A program made the position numbers and the translations under genes. DNA of 64,000 nt, from the NCBI GenBank assembly GCA_013398175.1, contig VZRZ01004923.1:877016-941015 (forward strand), given 5' to 3'. Every line of letters starts with the position of its first letter. Position 1 is the stretch's first letter. Below, piece after piece: positions 35,501-48,258 of the stretch. This stretch comes from Climacteris rufus. Its lineage: Eukaryota > Chordata > Aves > Passeriformes > Climacteridae. The notes below the pieces were generated by a model. It made no database searches. It was not told the DNA's origin and saw only the letters and a program-made list of their open reading frames with translations.

Positions 35501-38500
35501 AAAAAATGAAAGACAAGATCATAAGTACTTTCTTTATTAAATGCACCATTTGTTAATGTAAAGGGATTTATACATAGATAGAAAACATTAGATGATTTTT
35601 GGTCACAACAATGTTAAGTGGAGCCTCAAAGTCAAATGTGAACATACAGAGACAGAAAGGAGAAACTGCAAGAAATTTAGGTGTTGTGTAGCCATGAATC
35701 ACTTCTCCCTGTGGCATGTGGTCACTACAGTAATTTCCTATGCATTGTTTCTGTCTTAAAGAAAAAATGAAGTCGACACTTTTTTATTGCATTTGAATGT
35801 TGATGAGCAGTTGCTATCAGTATAATGTAATAGTAGTGAGCAAATAGGACTGTTGCAGCACCTTATATGCCTAATTCTGAACCCAAATAAAATGATCAAT
35901 ACAAAATTCTCCTTTAACAGATATTTGGTTACCACATCAAATCCATGCTTCATGTAATGTTACTGTAAATTTACTAGGACGTAGGAGGAAGAACAGCAGA
36001 AATACCAGAGAAGTCTTCTTGTTGTTACACAGTGAGACAAGGCAGAGATTTTGTGTAATGACTCTTGAAATCATGACTGGAAGAATCAAATGGTCTGGAC
36101 CCATCTGCAGCCATGGTATCACAACCATGCCTTCTGTGGGGTGTGAAGCTGCAACTGCTGTGCTTTTTAAAGACACATTCAAGTTTTCTGTAAAGGATAT
36201 GTGCTTATTATACAGTTTTGTATACCACTACTCATTGCATTACACTCGAGCCTTTGATTTTGTTTTCCTAAACCAAAATCCTTAGCTCTGCATAGTGGTA
36301 ATTTTTACAGTAAAAAGACACCTAGGATTTTTGAAATATATGCCTAAAAATTATTCTGTACTAGGTAAGCAAATATTGCTTTAAAAGTTAGTTTATCTTT
36401 TGTGTGTTTGTGCATTGTAAACAAAGTTTTGTATTTTGATGAGAGATGAGATAAATAAGGAGCACCTCCATCAGCAGAGTCCAGCCCAACTCCCCAGTGA
36501 GCTCCTCACCTATGGATTGTAGGTTGAGCTCTTCCCCTTCCCACCCAGCTCTGCAGAACCTGACTTTGGCTGGCATCTCAGAATCCTGACCAGCTCAGGA
36601 AAAGGAGTCATTTGTTGCCTGGACATTGGACTGAGTGGTGAAAGTGACCAAAAATGAATCAGTAGGTTTGTTCCAGTAAGTGATTTCATTTTTTATGTGT
36701 TTAAAAAAATTTACTTGGCCAAAAGCCAGTGATTTGCCTAGAAAGATGCTGAACACGAATCCCATGGATACTCTGCATATTGTTTCTTGCAGAAGATAGA
36801 GGTCTCTTATCTGTGCATAACATCTGTTGATATATTTCCAGTTACCCAGAATCTAAATTCCTTTGTGGACAAGTGGTTATATGCAGAGACAGTTTTTGGA
36901 GGGTCTTGTCTTTTCTATGGGAATTGGATAAAGTGCATGAAAAATTATGTTTAATTACCACTAAACTTTTCTGCAGTTTAAAATTATTCCTATTCTGCAC
37001 TGTTAAAATCAAGACCTTGTGGAGGGACTGAAATAGTTGGATTTTGTGTATGTAAAATCAGAAAGACTGAATCACTGTGAAGTAGCCCTGAGATGTGAGC
37101 CCATGAATTTAAGGAATATTTCAAGAGCATGTCCTGCTCAGCAGAGTTCTGGATGCTCCTAAAGGAGTAGCTCTGTAGAGGGGCCAGAACCTCTCAACCA
37201 TGGGCTAAAGTACCAGTAAATTACTTGAATAAAAATTTACTTTTTTAAGCAATTAATCCTGTTGTTTTCCATAGATCTACTTTTGAATGGCAAGATAACC
37301 TTGCTCTGCACAGGGTACAGGCTACATTGGATCTGCTATCCTGTCATTCCAAATTTCCTCTATCAGATTTCAGGGCAAAGGAAAAGGAACAAGCTATAAA
37401 AAACGGAATAAAATATATAAACCCCACATAATGAAAAGCTGACACTTTCAATTAATCTTGAGAGGAGAAAGGGTTTTCTATTGGGGCAATCTGCATAGAA
37501 AGGAGCAAACTTCATATGAGCAAAGGTAAAAGGAGAATCTTGCTGAGATCTTTGGAGTGTAATAAGCATAACCTAACTAGGGGTTACTACTTCACACAAC
37601 GAAACAGGTCTGACACTCCAGTGCTTCCCTGGTGCACGCAGAGCTCTGATGCTGTCCCTGATTAGACACAGTCTCATAACCCAGATGGACATTAATCACT
37701 GATATAGACAACCTCAGCCTGGCAAGGCAATGGGAAATTTGTCCAACCCCCAAACCCTAATTTTGCAGTTAAGACTTCTCTTTCATTTTGGTTTGCTCTG
37801 GAACCACAAATATAAACATTTCAATTTTTGTGGCTTGTTAACACACAGAACCTGAACTGAAGATCAGAGCCATCTCCTTCCTCTACTTGGCTGCACTGGG
37901 TTTCACCAGAATCTCACCTAACAGTGATGACAGTGATAACAGTGAAATTTGCTTTCAGCTATCTGTAATAATGTCTTCAGAGCAGAAACACAACTTTGTC
38001 AGTTTGTGACCCATATTCAGTTTTGACTCATGCTTGTATTTCCAACTAATAACCTAAAAAAAACCCAACCAAACAACCACAAACCTTCTGTTTCTAACCC
38101 ATCACTGCAGCAAAAACATGTCAAACAAAATGACATTTTATTCTAAAGCTGCTGGTAAAGTGTTATGGCTTGATGGTAAAGCACCTGGCTTATGCTTAGG
38201 TACAATACACAACACCACAGACTTCAGTGCTTGTGCTGGTTACTATTAGGAGAAATGAGCAACTGACCATATTACTGACTCCTGCCTCTCACAGGGGTGA
38301 AATTTATTTGAATAGCTATGTGTGAATTTGAATCCCCTTCCCCAGTCTTGAATAATTAATCTTGGGAAGGTAGGATAAGAACACCTAAATATGTCACTTA
38401 ACTGCAGTTGGTAAGCGTGGGATACTCTGTTTTTAATACAGAGTTTGTCCAGGAAGCTTCATATCCAATGGACATTCTCGCATTTATATAATTAGAAAAA

Positions 38501-38924
38501 AAATCACAGTGTCTACCTATGAATGTTTGGACAAGAATTGTATGTTATTGTCTCAGTGCAGCAGGAATGTCAGCTATGAAGAGAGGAATTCTTCACATCC
38601 CACCCATGGGAGCACAAGGGAATCTCTGGCACATCCCTGTGTCCAGTCCAGTGGTGAGACAGCTTTCAGATGTCGGACATGGCACAGATGAAATGTGAAC
38701 TACAAAGTAGGGAGGAGCATGGGTGTGTTTTGCTTTGGCTGTGCTGCAGTGCACAAAGGACACATTTTCCTCCTGATTTTTCCCCCTCTCTGCTTGTGTT
38801 TCTTTTGTTTGTTTGTTTTTTAATGACAGGAATTTGGATTTGTTTGTCCCTGGAAGGCTCTGTGACTAAGCTGAACTAATAATAACACTGGAGTAAAAAC
38901 TGAAATCAGATGGAAAGGATTTAG
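29521..38924. other. Gene-free intergenic stretch
   Basis: About 9.4 kb, AT-rich, with no supported exon, RNA gene or full transposon. The largest open frames (125 aa at 30698-31075 plus; 121 aa at 29976-30341 minus; 185 aa at 34363-34920 plus) lack domains and splice context. Confidence 0.5.
32436..32545 (+). repeat. Degenerate tandem duplication of about 52 bp
   Basis: Two diverged units start at tggtacctacaggtacca and tggtacctacagacacca, each followed by AG-TATA-rich sequence with a related order of words. The first unit also contains the self-complementary GGTACCTACAGGTACC ends. Confidence 0.45.
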
Positions 38925-39013
38925 TTGGAGATGTGGTAGCATTAGGTTAATGCTCGCACTCAATCTCCAGGGCCTTTTCTAACCTAAATGATTGTAGGAT
39001 TTCTGTGATTGGG
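38925..39013 (+). mobile_element. CR1-like LINE 3'-end fragment
   Basis: Contains ggttaatgctcgcactcaat then ccttttctaacctaaatgat and a terminal gattgtaggatttctgtgat, the typical decayed CR1 3' tail. Plus orientation. Confidence 0.65.
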
Positions 39014-41049
39014 GCAGTGTCAGCATTCCTCAAAGGCACAGTACATAGCACAGCCACCTCTGCCTTTGCTAACATTGTGCTGCCAATTGGAATACTAAAT
39101 TTCTTGGCCATATTCCTGTGGGGTGCTGGGATGGCCAGTTCTGAATACTGACAGTTCCAAGTATCCTATGTTGGATCTATAAGACATTTTTTATTCAAGC
39201 ATTCAGATGCTGGCCAAGAGAGTTGAGCTCTTTGTGTAGCTTTATTAAGGATCTACTTCTACCTTCAAAATTCTCAGAGTCAGATGTACTTGATTTTTCA
39301 CTCTCTGCTGCTTGCCCTGTACTAGAAATGCTGGATTACATTCCAGGAAACCACAGACCACTACATGCAGAGTAATTCTTCTGCATTGAGTCAGCCACCA
39401 CAAAGCTTGAACCTTCTGTGAGGCACATCACTGCTTTGGGGGGGTTTAGACACCATCTCCCATTTCCTCTGTATTTATCCAGCTCCAGAAAAAAGGTGGC
39501 CCCAAGCGTGATATCCAGCTACAGGTCCTCATTAGAGAAATAGAAGGCAGGAGTGTTGGCACCTGTAGTGTCCCTGCTCACACCTGCAGTGCTGAGCACA
39601 GAGTTACACGAATAGGGCCATCACAAGGGAAAGGCTGAAAGGAGCAGTGCACTCACACCCCATAACTACTGTCCCCCCAGCCCAGATGGGCCTCAGCTGG
39701 CACAGACGGCACTGCATCCAGCCACATGCTATTCCTGTTGGCTCTTCATAGATATGTCTGTTCTCTGGGACCCACGCTGTTTCTGTGAGAAAGAGGTGTG
39801 GGTATGTGTGGTCTGAGGAGCAGCAACCACCACCTCCAGGTTGCCAGGGAGAAGAAAGCCTAGATGGAGAAGGAATTCTTCCAACTCTTTTCCTTCTTGC
39901 AGCTGTGGGCTGGTGAGTGCTGTCAGGTAAGTGGTCATGGGCTTCCCCTGCAGGTCAGTGCATTACTCCTGCTGAGAGAATTTTAAAATATTACCTGGAT
40001 AAAATGTGTGTGCCAGAGCAACAGGAACAAGCAATCCTGCTGTGGGTGCTGGACACCTTCACACAAAGAAAAGATTCCTTGGATAGGCCCTGGGGCAGCT
40101 GATATTGGTGCGTTACAGCCTGGGGTAAGCACCAGAGTCTGTAGCACTAAGCAGGGCAGTAGAGCATCAGTGCTGAGGTAGGAACATAGATTTGGCTCAT
40201 ACAGGGGTTTCAGAACCGGGCTTGGTGCCTATGCCAGTGGGGATGTCTTCTGACATCTTGCTGTTCCTTCCTCCTTTAGGGCTTTCACTATTGCTTCACC
40301 CCTTGAATTATACACTAAGTGCTCAGGGCACAAGTGCTTATTGCTCTTTGCAATATTACCTGGCAAGGAGATGGAAGATAAGAACATGCAAACATAGATT
40401 CAGAACTTCTTAGGCCTTCATTGCAGGCCCCCAGTTTCCCAGATATTCGTGTTGTAAAACCCTTTTCCAGCTGAAGTCTGTTTCTCCAGGGGAACTTTGA
40501 AACCATGACGAAAATAGAGGCATTCTGTCCATTTGATCCACTTTGTACACCCAGAAGAGAATAGACAAATGGAAGAGAGATGGAAGCTCACTCTAAGTAA
40601 AAAAAAAAACAACAAAAACCAAACCCAATCAATATCTGTAGCCCTAGAATTGATTATTAATCATAATAATTTATTTTCCATTTCTGTGTGATTAATTGTA
40701 GGTCACAGCAGTACCCTTAAGGATAAAACTGGCCAGGGAATCCTGAAAAGCAGCTCACAGAATGGATGACAGGCTTAGGAATACATGTGTGTGAGCAGTG
40801 CTGAGCTGGCTCAGCAATTTAATGAGCTAAGATTGTTTAATGCTTCTTTCTAATGCTACCTGTATGACACAAATAGGTCTTTGCCATTTAATTTGATGTC
40901 TATTCATTTGCCCTTTGTTTAGTAGCAAATTTAAGCTTTCCCATGCCCAAGTACTGACTGTATTTTCTGTTATTTATCTGCCTATGGTTTTTATGTACTT
41001 TTAAGTATAATGAATCCTATTTGAATTATTTTCTTAAATAGTGCTTTGA
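39014..41049. other. Gene-free intergenic stretch
   Basis: No supported gene. Contains an A-rich tract near 40600-40625. Nothing else I can name. Confidence 0.5.
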
Positions 41050-41059
41050 GGAAACTTAC

Positions 41060-41757
41060 AGATTACTTGGAAAGTGAGGTCTATCATAAAATCCTCCAAC
41101 TTGCAGCCTTCCAGTATCTAAAGGGAACCTACAAAACAGATGTAGAAGGGTTTTTTACAAGAGCATGTAGTGACAGGACACAGGGGAATAGTTTCAAACT
41201 GAAAGAGAGTAGATTTAGATTATATATTAGAAAGAAATTCTTTACTGTGAGTGTGGTGAGGCACTGGAACAGGTTGCCCAGAGAAGTTGTGGTTGCCCCA
41301 TCCCTGGAAGTGTTCTAGGCCGGGTTGGATGGATCTCTGAGCAATTTGGTCTAGTGGAAGGTGTCCCTGTCTGTCGCAATAAGGACACGAAAAGAAGGAC
41401 ACGGACACCTGCTAAAAGAGAGCAAAGAACAACTACTGACCCCTAACTGGGCCGTACTTTATTTTATATGTGTCTTAGAAACCACAGTGGGTTGGAGGAA
41501 CAACTCACCACCCCTCAATCACACTGGTCAAAGGAAATATCCATCAAACTTCACCGCCCAGGAGAAAAGAATGTAAATAATAAACTACCGTTACAAAAAC
41601 ATGGATATGTTTACAGAGAATGTGTGAGAAACAGTTACAGAAGAATGAAAACATCACGAACTGCAAAACTCAGGGCAACACCTGTCCATGGCAGAGGGGT
41701 TGTAACTAAGTGATCTTTGGGGTCCCTTCAAACCCAAACCATTCTACGATTACAAAT
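41060..41757 (+). mobile_element. CR1 LINE 3' part, split by a solo LTR
   Basis: The left part (about 41060-41371) reads through CR1 landmarks: gaaattctttactgtgagtg, gaggcactggaacaggttgc, cccagagaagttgtggttgc, atccctggaagtgttc and gtctagtggaaggtgtccct. The right part (41681-41757) resumes at catggcagaggggttg and ends ggtcccttcaaacccaaacc-attctacgatt, the CR1 3' terminus. A 90-aa open frame over the left part (ending HWNRLPREVVVAPSLEVF) is CR1-derived and not a host gene. Confidence 0.88.
41372..41680. mobile_element. Solo LTR-like element (309 bp) inserted in CR1
   Basis: The insert starts TGTCGCAATAAGG and ends CAGGGCAACA, so it has TG...CA termini with short imperfect inverted ends (TGTCGC/GCAACA). 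It is flanked on both sides by CCTGTC (41366-41371 and 41681-41686), a 6-bp target-site duplication. Removing it with one copy of the duplication restores continuous CR1 wording. A 6-bp duplication is typical of class II (ERVK-like) retrovirus integration. The insert also contains an AATAAA-type hexamer near 41577. Confidence 0.8.
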
Positions 41758-44700
41758 TCCTTATGTTTAACCTCTGTTTGAGCTTTCTATGTGATTTTTT
41801 TCAGTTTTAGCCATGACACTTTTCAGAATTTTCAGAAAGAACACTGCTCTTTCTGAAGCTACTTGTTAGTCTCATTTACCTGGAATGAGCTGATTTAGGA
41901 TCTTGATTGCTCCACACCTCTTCCTTATCCTGATTCTTCTTTTGCTAATTTAATGTCTTATGTAATGTAAGGCTCTGAATACCAATGCTATCCCACAGAT
42001 ATCTTTTTCTTTCCTGTACCTTGTTTTGACCTTAGATCTGGTAACTATGGGTCATCACCTGTAATAAATGAATTGTCAGTCCAGAGTATTGACAGACAGA
42101 TTCAACTAAAAAAGTTAGGGCTAGAGTGATGAGGTAAAAGACACGCTTCTTCATGTCATGTTGTTTTTCATCGCTTAAACCTATCATTAGGGATATCCAA
42201 TTATTTCTTTCAGGTACAACATTATTCAGTTGAACACAAATATTATGGAACTACTAATTTAATAAAAAGAATACTTATTATCAGCAAATCAGCAAAAGAA
42301 GTTATTCAATGGATGGGTATGTGTTCTGCATGGTCACTGAATGAGAATGACATTTATCTATTAAAAAACAAAATATATCACTCTGCCATATCACTTTAAA
42401 TTAAATTTAGTGGTTTCTGTCTTTATTTAGTTTTCAGCCATATTACCTCATCCCAAGCTGGCAAGGTTGGGCCACCTGGGAACTTGCGGGCGCTACAGGA
42501 AGCGTTGGTGATTCAGCACAGCAGTTGGCATGCTGCCCTCTGAGTCTCCATGGAAAAATCCTTCACCACTGCACCTGGGCACCGTCTGTGAAAAGGGGTG
42601 GCATCTGTCAGATGAGCCATAAAACTGATCCCTGGAAACTCCAGGGTGTTTTCTCCAGGTTGTTACACAGACAGTGTCCCACCTAATGAATATTTTAATG
42701 AAAATTTGTCTTGAACTGCTGAAATATAGACCAGCACACCCACCAGTACCTTCAATAGCTTCCATGTTCAGGAGATTCACAGATGAATAACAGTCCTGTG
42801 GATGCATTAACTTGTCACACTTTTGAGGGTTTAGCACTATTCCAGCAAGTGTTGTTGAAGTTGTGAGGATATAGGAGGCAAAAACTTTGTCTTCCTCTAC
42901 ATGGAAAAGTGACTGAGCTAGATGAAACTACTATGCTAATAAGCCTCAGCCAAAGTTCCTTTTGTTTAATCAAGACAATATCTCAGGACTCAGATTTTTA
43001 AATGTGACTCCTAACTGGGCTGCTGCAAACAAATGGCATTGATAGGTAAAGGAACTTCTTTTGGGCTACATTCAATAGTGAGTGTGTGCTAAAAATGTGA
43101 ATAGTCACAGCAAATCCCACAGTGACTGTCATATCTTACTCTCCAGTTAGCTTTTGCAAATGCTGTGGTTTTCAGGAAGCATTTTTTGCTTGTTTGGCTA
43201 GCAAGGACTTTAGTGTCTTGACACATTCTGTCATGGGGAGAAGGACTTTTCTGGTCTAGCCCCAGCCCCATGAACCTCCTGCTGCACCCTTCTGTCTTCC
43301 TTTCCCTATGGGCTGGCTGACATTAGGGATAGTGATTGCAGGGAAGAGACAGGCAGGGCGTCACAGTCAGCCCAGAGCAGAGGCAGTCCTTACAGCCACC
43401 CAAATCTTTCCCTTCCCCAGAAAGTGCTGCTGCTGGGAGCTGGGGAAACAAGAAGGGCAGAAGAAGTGACCTGGGGGAATGGCTGAAGTTTGTTGGGTCT
43501 TCCTGCCTCAGCTGCCTCTCCTTTGGTGACTCTATAGGTGAGCTTGGAAAAGCTTTTACCCAGTGATAGGCACAAACCACTGAGGGGCCAGCTACAGGGC
43601 CAGCCTCAGTAGAAGGGTACAGTACTCTCTGAGTGAGCCGACACAGAAAAATCCTATCTCCTCCATACCATGCACATTTTTCTGTATGTTTTTGAAGTCT
43701 GCACATCCAAAAAGTGGCATATTAGAGCTCAAAAGCTAGAATAGTGATAAAAAAATTAGACAAGTGAAATAAAATCAAATTTAATGCATGGCAAAGGTGT
43801 TTCTGGTTTTAATTTAAGCTTTTTGAATAATTTTCAGTTCTGTTGTGCAAATACAATGAGCGGAGAGATTTTAAATACCTAAAATGGCTTAATCTGTGTG
43901 ATCACATATTTGAGACAGATTCTTCTCACTTTTATCTGCTTATCTGAGCCTGATTACTCCAGTGGAAATATTGCTCTAGACATCACTCTGAAGTGAAAGA
44001 GAGTTGGTCCTGATGCCTCCATGTCATTGATAGATACAAGCACAGCTTCTGAACTGTAGTCTGACAGCTATATTGTGGATAATACACCTTTAACCCTACC
44101 TCCACAGAAGGTGGTTGCAATATTCATTATTACTTGTCTCTGTCCAGTCCAAGTTCACGGTGATAAATCTAGCTTATAAAGCACTTACAAAGATGGGTGT
44201 GGTGTGCTGATAGCATTCATGATTAAGTGCTTTCCTGTGTCAAATATAGCCTGTAATATACTACAAACAGGCACTCGATTTTTATACAAACTGATCTGGC
44301 TGCTATCAGACTCTGACATTTTATACTAATACTTAAAATAAATCTAGAAACAGGAAAGAAAGTACAGAATTATTGTTTTAAGCTAACTGTGAGGGCTTAT
44401 CTTCAAAGTGACAGAGTTTCTATTGTATTTAAAGAAACTGGTCAGTATACTGGCATAAAGGTTAGAAGTACACATGAAACTAGAGTTAAATTCCAGCCTC
44501 AGTTTTCACTTTTGATATAGATCCTCTAAGATGCTTTTTGTTCTAACATGAAGATTTAAAAATACTTTTGCTTTATTTTTTTCCAAGCTTGACAACTTTG
44601 TGTTGAAACCTAGTCCTATTGAAATCACTGGGAGTTTTGCCACGTATTGTAAAAGGTCTGGGATGTGGCAGCATGTACTAAAATCTGTGTGATTTGTTGG

Positions 44701-46740
44701 AGTACTTAGACAAGAGCTGGGGACATGTGAGCTAACATTGTCAGTCTTTTCTTTCCACAACTTATCTCATGTAACTTGTGCATTTCTTATTGAGTTCCCG
44801 GGTTTCATGGTCAAGAAAATGCTAAAATCTGGGTCCCCTTGAAAATGAATAAGACAATTTTCTCTCTGAAAGTGCTCACTTTAACATATTTCAGAGAGTT
44901 GACACTTCAGTATAAGAAAATACGCAAGGACTAGTGAGACACTTAATCCAAAATCAAGCTGAAAACAAAACTGATGGAGTATAAAATGTTTTGACGAAGC
45001 TCATAAAATGGTCATCTTCTAAACAGAGGGCACATTTCACAATTGTATTTGAGATTGGGCCATCTTGAGGCTACTTTCATTGCCAGGTAAGGCTGTTTCC
45101 ATGAGCCTGACTGAGACTCAGCTTGTCAGCCAGCTGTGCAACACACACCCATGGTCACACTGTAGTCTTGGTTCCAGATGTGGTGTGCTAAGGGGATAGG
45201 TGGATCACAAACACACTGTGATGTGATCTGAGTTTCCATTCCCACAGACCGGCCGGATCAGGTGTGATATTACAGCCCCTGGAAGATATCTTGGGGCTGG
45301 CTCATCATAAGCACAACATGTGAATTTGGAGTTGTAGCTTCATCAGGGCAAAAAGGCAATGGTATGGAATTCTGTATGAGGACCAGGAGAATAGACTTTC
45401 TCTTCATGAGTCTGTTCTCAGGCCTGCTGATAAATTTGCAGCTTAGATGTTTCTCTTGTCTTTTTGCCTACAAGTGAAAATTACTGTGACATGTCAATGT
45501 CAAATTCTGAATATAAAGAAATGTCATACTTTAACACTAAATGACATTTCTATGATAGAGAGACAAAAATTAGAGCTTCTTTGTAACGTGAAAATTTGGG
45601 GTCTTGAAACAATGGAGTGACACACTGCTCATGAAGCATGTAGGATTCTAAAACACCTATTGAATTTATGCATAATGACCTTTTTTATTACTGTGGCCAC
45701 ATGTTGTAACTTTTCTCATAGGCCCCAAACTATGAAACATCAGGAGGGAACAACTTAAACACAAGAGAAATCACATTATTAGAACTATTTGCATGTGCAA
45801 AGTTGCTCATTGATTTGCATGTCCTTGCTTACAGCAAGAAAATCCAAACTCCGACACTTTTTGGCAGCTTATTTAGTCTGTTGGGCAGGTATTATCAGAT
45901 GAAAATTAGTTTTAACTACAACTGACTAGTTGAAAATCAAACTCTATTTACTTATTCATTTATTTTAATTATTGCAAAATATTTTGAATCAATACAGGTG
46001 AGAGGGGTTGTGTTGCTGAGTGGCTGATGGAGGAGCAAAGCTTTTCTAAGGCATGTGTGAGAATATTTTTTTAATAAGAAATTAGAGCATACATTCCACC
46101 AGTTCAAATACCCAACATGTAAAATGTTACTCCAGCCTTTGACTTTTTAAAGTCATCTGAGTAACTAGATGCATGTTTTTTTATTTATCTTAAGTAAAAT
46201 CATTTTTAGCTAAAAGAAAGAGAGAATATTTTAATGCAAGTCCATTACTTCCTTCTTGACCAGTGTTCTAATTCAGTTTAGAAGTAGGGGTAGTGTGTAA
46301 TCAATCATTTTACTAGAGCAACACTTCTGTCCTCAAAGGTTTAATATAATTTCCTAAGAAATTATATTAAACAATATTGAAATTACTGCAAAAATCACAG
46401 TCCTGTCCCTGGAGCGTGTAAGTTTGGTAAGTCCTTTTAACAGGCAATGTTTAACACACTGCAATAGCAAGGGGTGAGGCAAAATTGAAGGAAAAAATGC
46501 CTGACTGACAGCACTCCACCCAGATAAGGCCACTGCTTACAGAAACTTGGGAATGGCTCAATCCATGTGCTGTGCCAGGAACACACACTCCGCTGCATCC
46601 AGGAGTGATTTTCAATCACCCAGCTCTTAAAGAGGTCAGCAGCAGCAACAGCTTGCAGGCTTGTTCTCTCCTCTCAACACAGGAAAGACTCCTGCCCCTC
46701 CTGAATCTGATTTAGGTCCCTTTTCTCCCAACCTTTACCT
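41758..46740. other. Gene-free intergenic stretch
   Basis: About 5 kb, mostly AT-rich, with a mildly GC-richer patch at 43260-43620 that carries overlapping open frames without domains. A hairpin at 46339-46372 is listed separately. Confidence 0.5.
46339..46372. repeat. Perfect inverted repeat (15-bp arms, 4-base loop)
   Basis: GTTTAATATAATTTC, loop CTAA, then GAAATTATATTAAAC. The arms are exactly complementary. It is AT-rich and outside any recognised repeat. Confidence 0.9.
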
Positions 46741-46744
46741 TATT

Positions 46745-47500
46745 TATAGAACCACAGAATAATTTAGATTGGAAAGGACCCCTGGAGGTCATCCAGTCCA
46801 ACCCTTTGCTCCAGACAGGGTTGATTTAAAAACCAGATGAGGTTATTCATGGCCTTGCGTCATCAAGTTTTGAAAGTATCTGAGGGTGGAGATTCCCCTG
46901 TTTCTCTAGCTGGGTTTAACAACTCTTACCCATTTTTTTTTTCTTCTTACCCTTGCTGAGAGTTTCCCTGCACACAGGTTGTGGCCATTGCCTATTGCCT
47001 TTTGGCTGCTCACCTCTGAGACAAGTCTTACACCATGTTGTCTGTAGGACCCCTCTAAGGAGCTCAAGGTCACAGTCATATTCCTCTCCACTCCCAACCT
47101 TTCCTTCTCCAGACTGGGCAAACTCGGTTTCCTCAGCCTTCCTTGCATGTCATGCCCCACAGCCTTGTAGGCCCTCCCCTGGATTTGGTCTAACACGTTA
47201 AATGCCTTTTACTGGGAAGCCCAAGAGTAGACAAGGCAGAGTACTCGAAATGTGGCCTCACTGGAAGGGAACAGCTGTTGGCTGCTCTCTGCTGCAGAAG
47301 CCTGGCATGTTTTATCTTTCATTGCCTCAAGGGCGCACTGCTGACTCATCTTCAGCAAGTTCTCCACCTCAGGTCCTGCTCTGCAGAACTGCTTGCCCTC
47401 CAGTCACGCTCCAGTTTACATTGCTGCAGGGGCTTCTTCTGTCTCATGTGCAGGATCTTGCATCTGTTCTGCTGAAGTTTATGACGTTTCTGTGAGCCAG
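46745..47500 (-). mobile_element. CR1 LINE 3' portion, about 750 bp
   Basis: Starts with the reverse-complemented 3' terminus (agaaccacagaataatttag, ggaaaggacccctggaggtc, atccagtccaaccc). It continues through CR1 3' region landmarks such as aaatgtggcctcactgg, gggcgcactgctgactcat and gcaggatcttgcatctgtt. Diverged and 5'-truncated. Short open frames here on both strands are CR1-derived or chance. Confidence 0.85.
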
Positions 47501-48085
47501 AAAGGATATACAGTGTATATCAGCAAATCCATCATCCTTTCCTCCACAGGAAGATCTTTTCTATGTGTCTGTCTTTGAAATTTAGCATTCTGACTTTTCC
47601 AGAAGCCCATGGACAAAAAGCTAGCCTGCATGCCTTAACTTTGGCTTGGCACCACAGAATCTCTGTGCTTTATGATGCTTTCTTGCTGCATACAAGTAGT
47701 TAGTCTCAGATAGGACTTATCAGGTCCTTCACAGATAAGGGTAGGTCTAACTCCCTCAGAGGAGCACACTACCTTGTGTTAGGCCGAAGTGCAGCAGAGA
47801 GGACTGCAATGATTATCTCACTGGACAAAATGAAGAAAAGAACAATAAACAGAAAAGACACCTGCAATTAAGCTATATTCAAGCCTCTGGAGAAAGTATG
47901 TAACAATTAGGGAAAATTTACAAAATAAATACAAAAAAACCCCCAACAGACAAACAAAAACAAACAAACAAAAAAACCCAGCCAAAACTTGAGGGATATC
48001 ATATAAGAATTTGTGTACAAGAAATTAGCAAATGAGACACTGCCACCAGAAAGTGTCAGTTAATTAAACCTGACCTTTCTGTTGT
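47501..48085. other. Spacer between two CR1 copies
   Basis: No gene seen. Contains a CAAA-type low-complexity tract at about 47927-47985. Confidence 0.5.
47927..47985 (+). repeat. A/C-rich low-complexity tract
   Basis: A run of CAAA/CAAAAA units with short C runs. Confidence 0.75.
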
Positions 48086-48087
48086 AG

Positions 48088-48258
48088 AAATGCCAATGCC
48101 CTATCCCTGGCAGTGTTCAAGGCCAGGTTAGATGGGGCTTTGAGCAATCTGGTCTTGTGGAAGGTGTCCCTGCCCATGGCAGAGCGAGTTGGAACTGGAT
48201 GATATTAAAGGTGCTTTTCAATCAAAACCATTCTATGATTCTACGATGCTATGAAATG
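48088..48258 (+). mobile_element. CR1 LINE 3'-end fragment
   Basis: Contains ccctggcagtgttcaaggcc, agatggggctttgagcaatc, ggaaggtgtccctgcccatg and the terminal accattctatgattctacga. Plus orientation. Confidence 0.9.

Noticed and set aside
38160..38215. tRNA-like words (gatggtaaagcacctggctt)
   Set aside because: No complete cloverleaf, T-loop or acceptor stem could be paired.
41046..41318. 90-aa open frame ending HWNRLPREVVVAPSLEVF
   Set aside because: It is the 3' part of a CR1 element, not a host gene.
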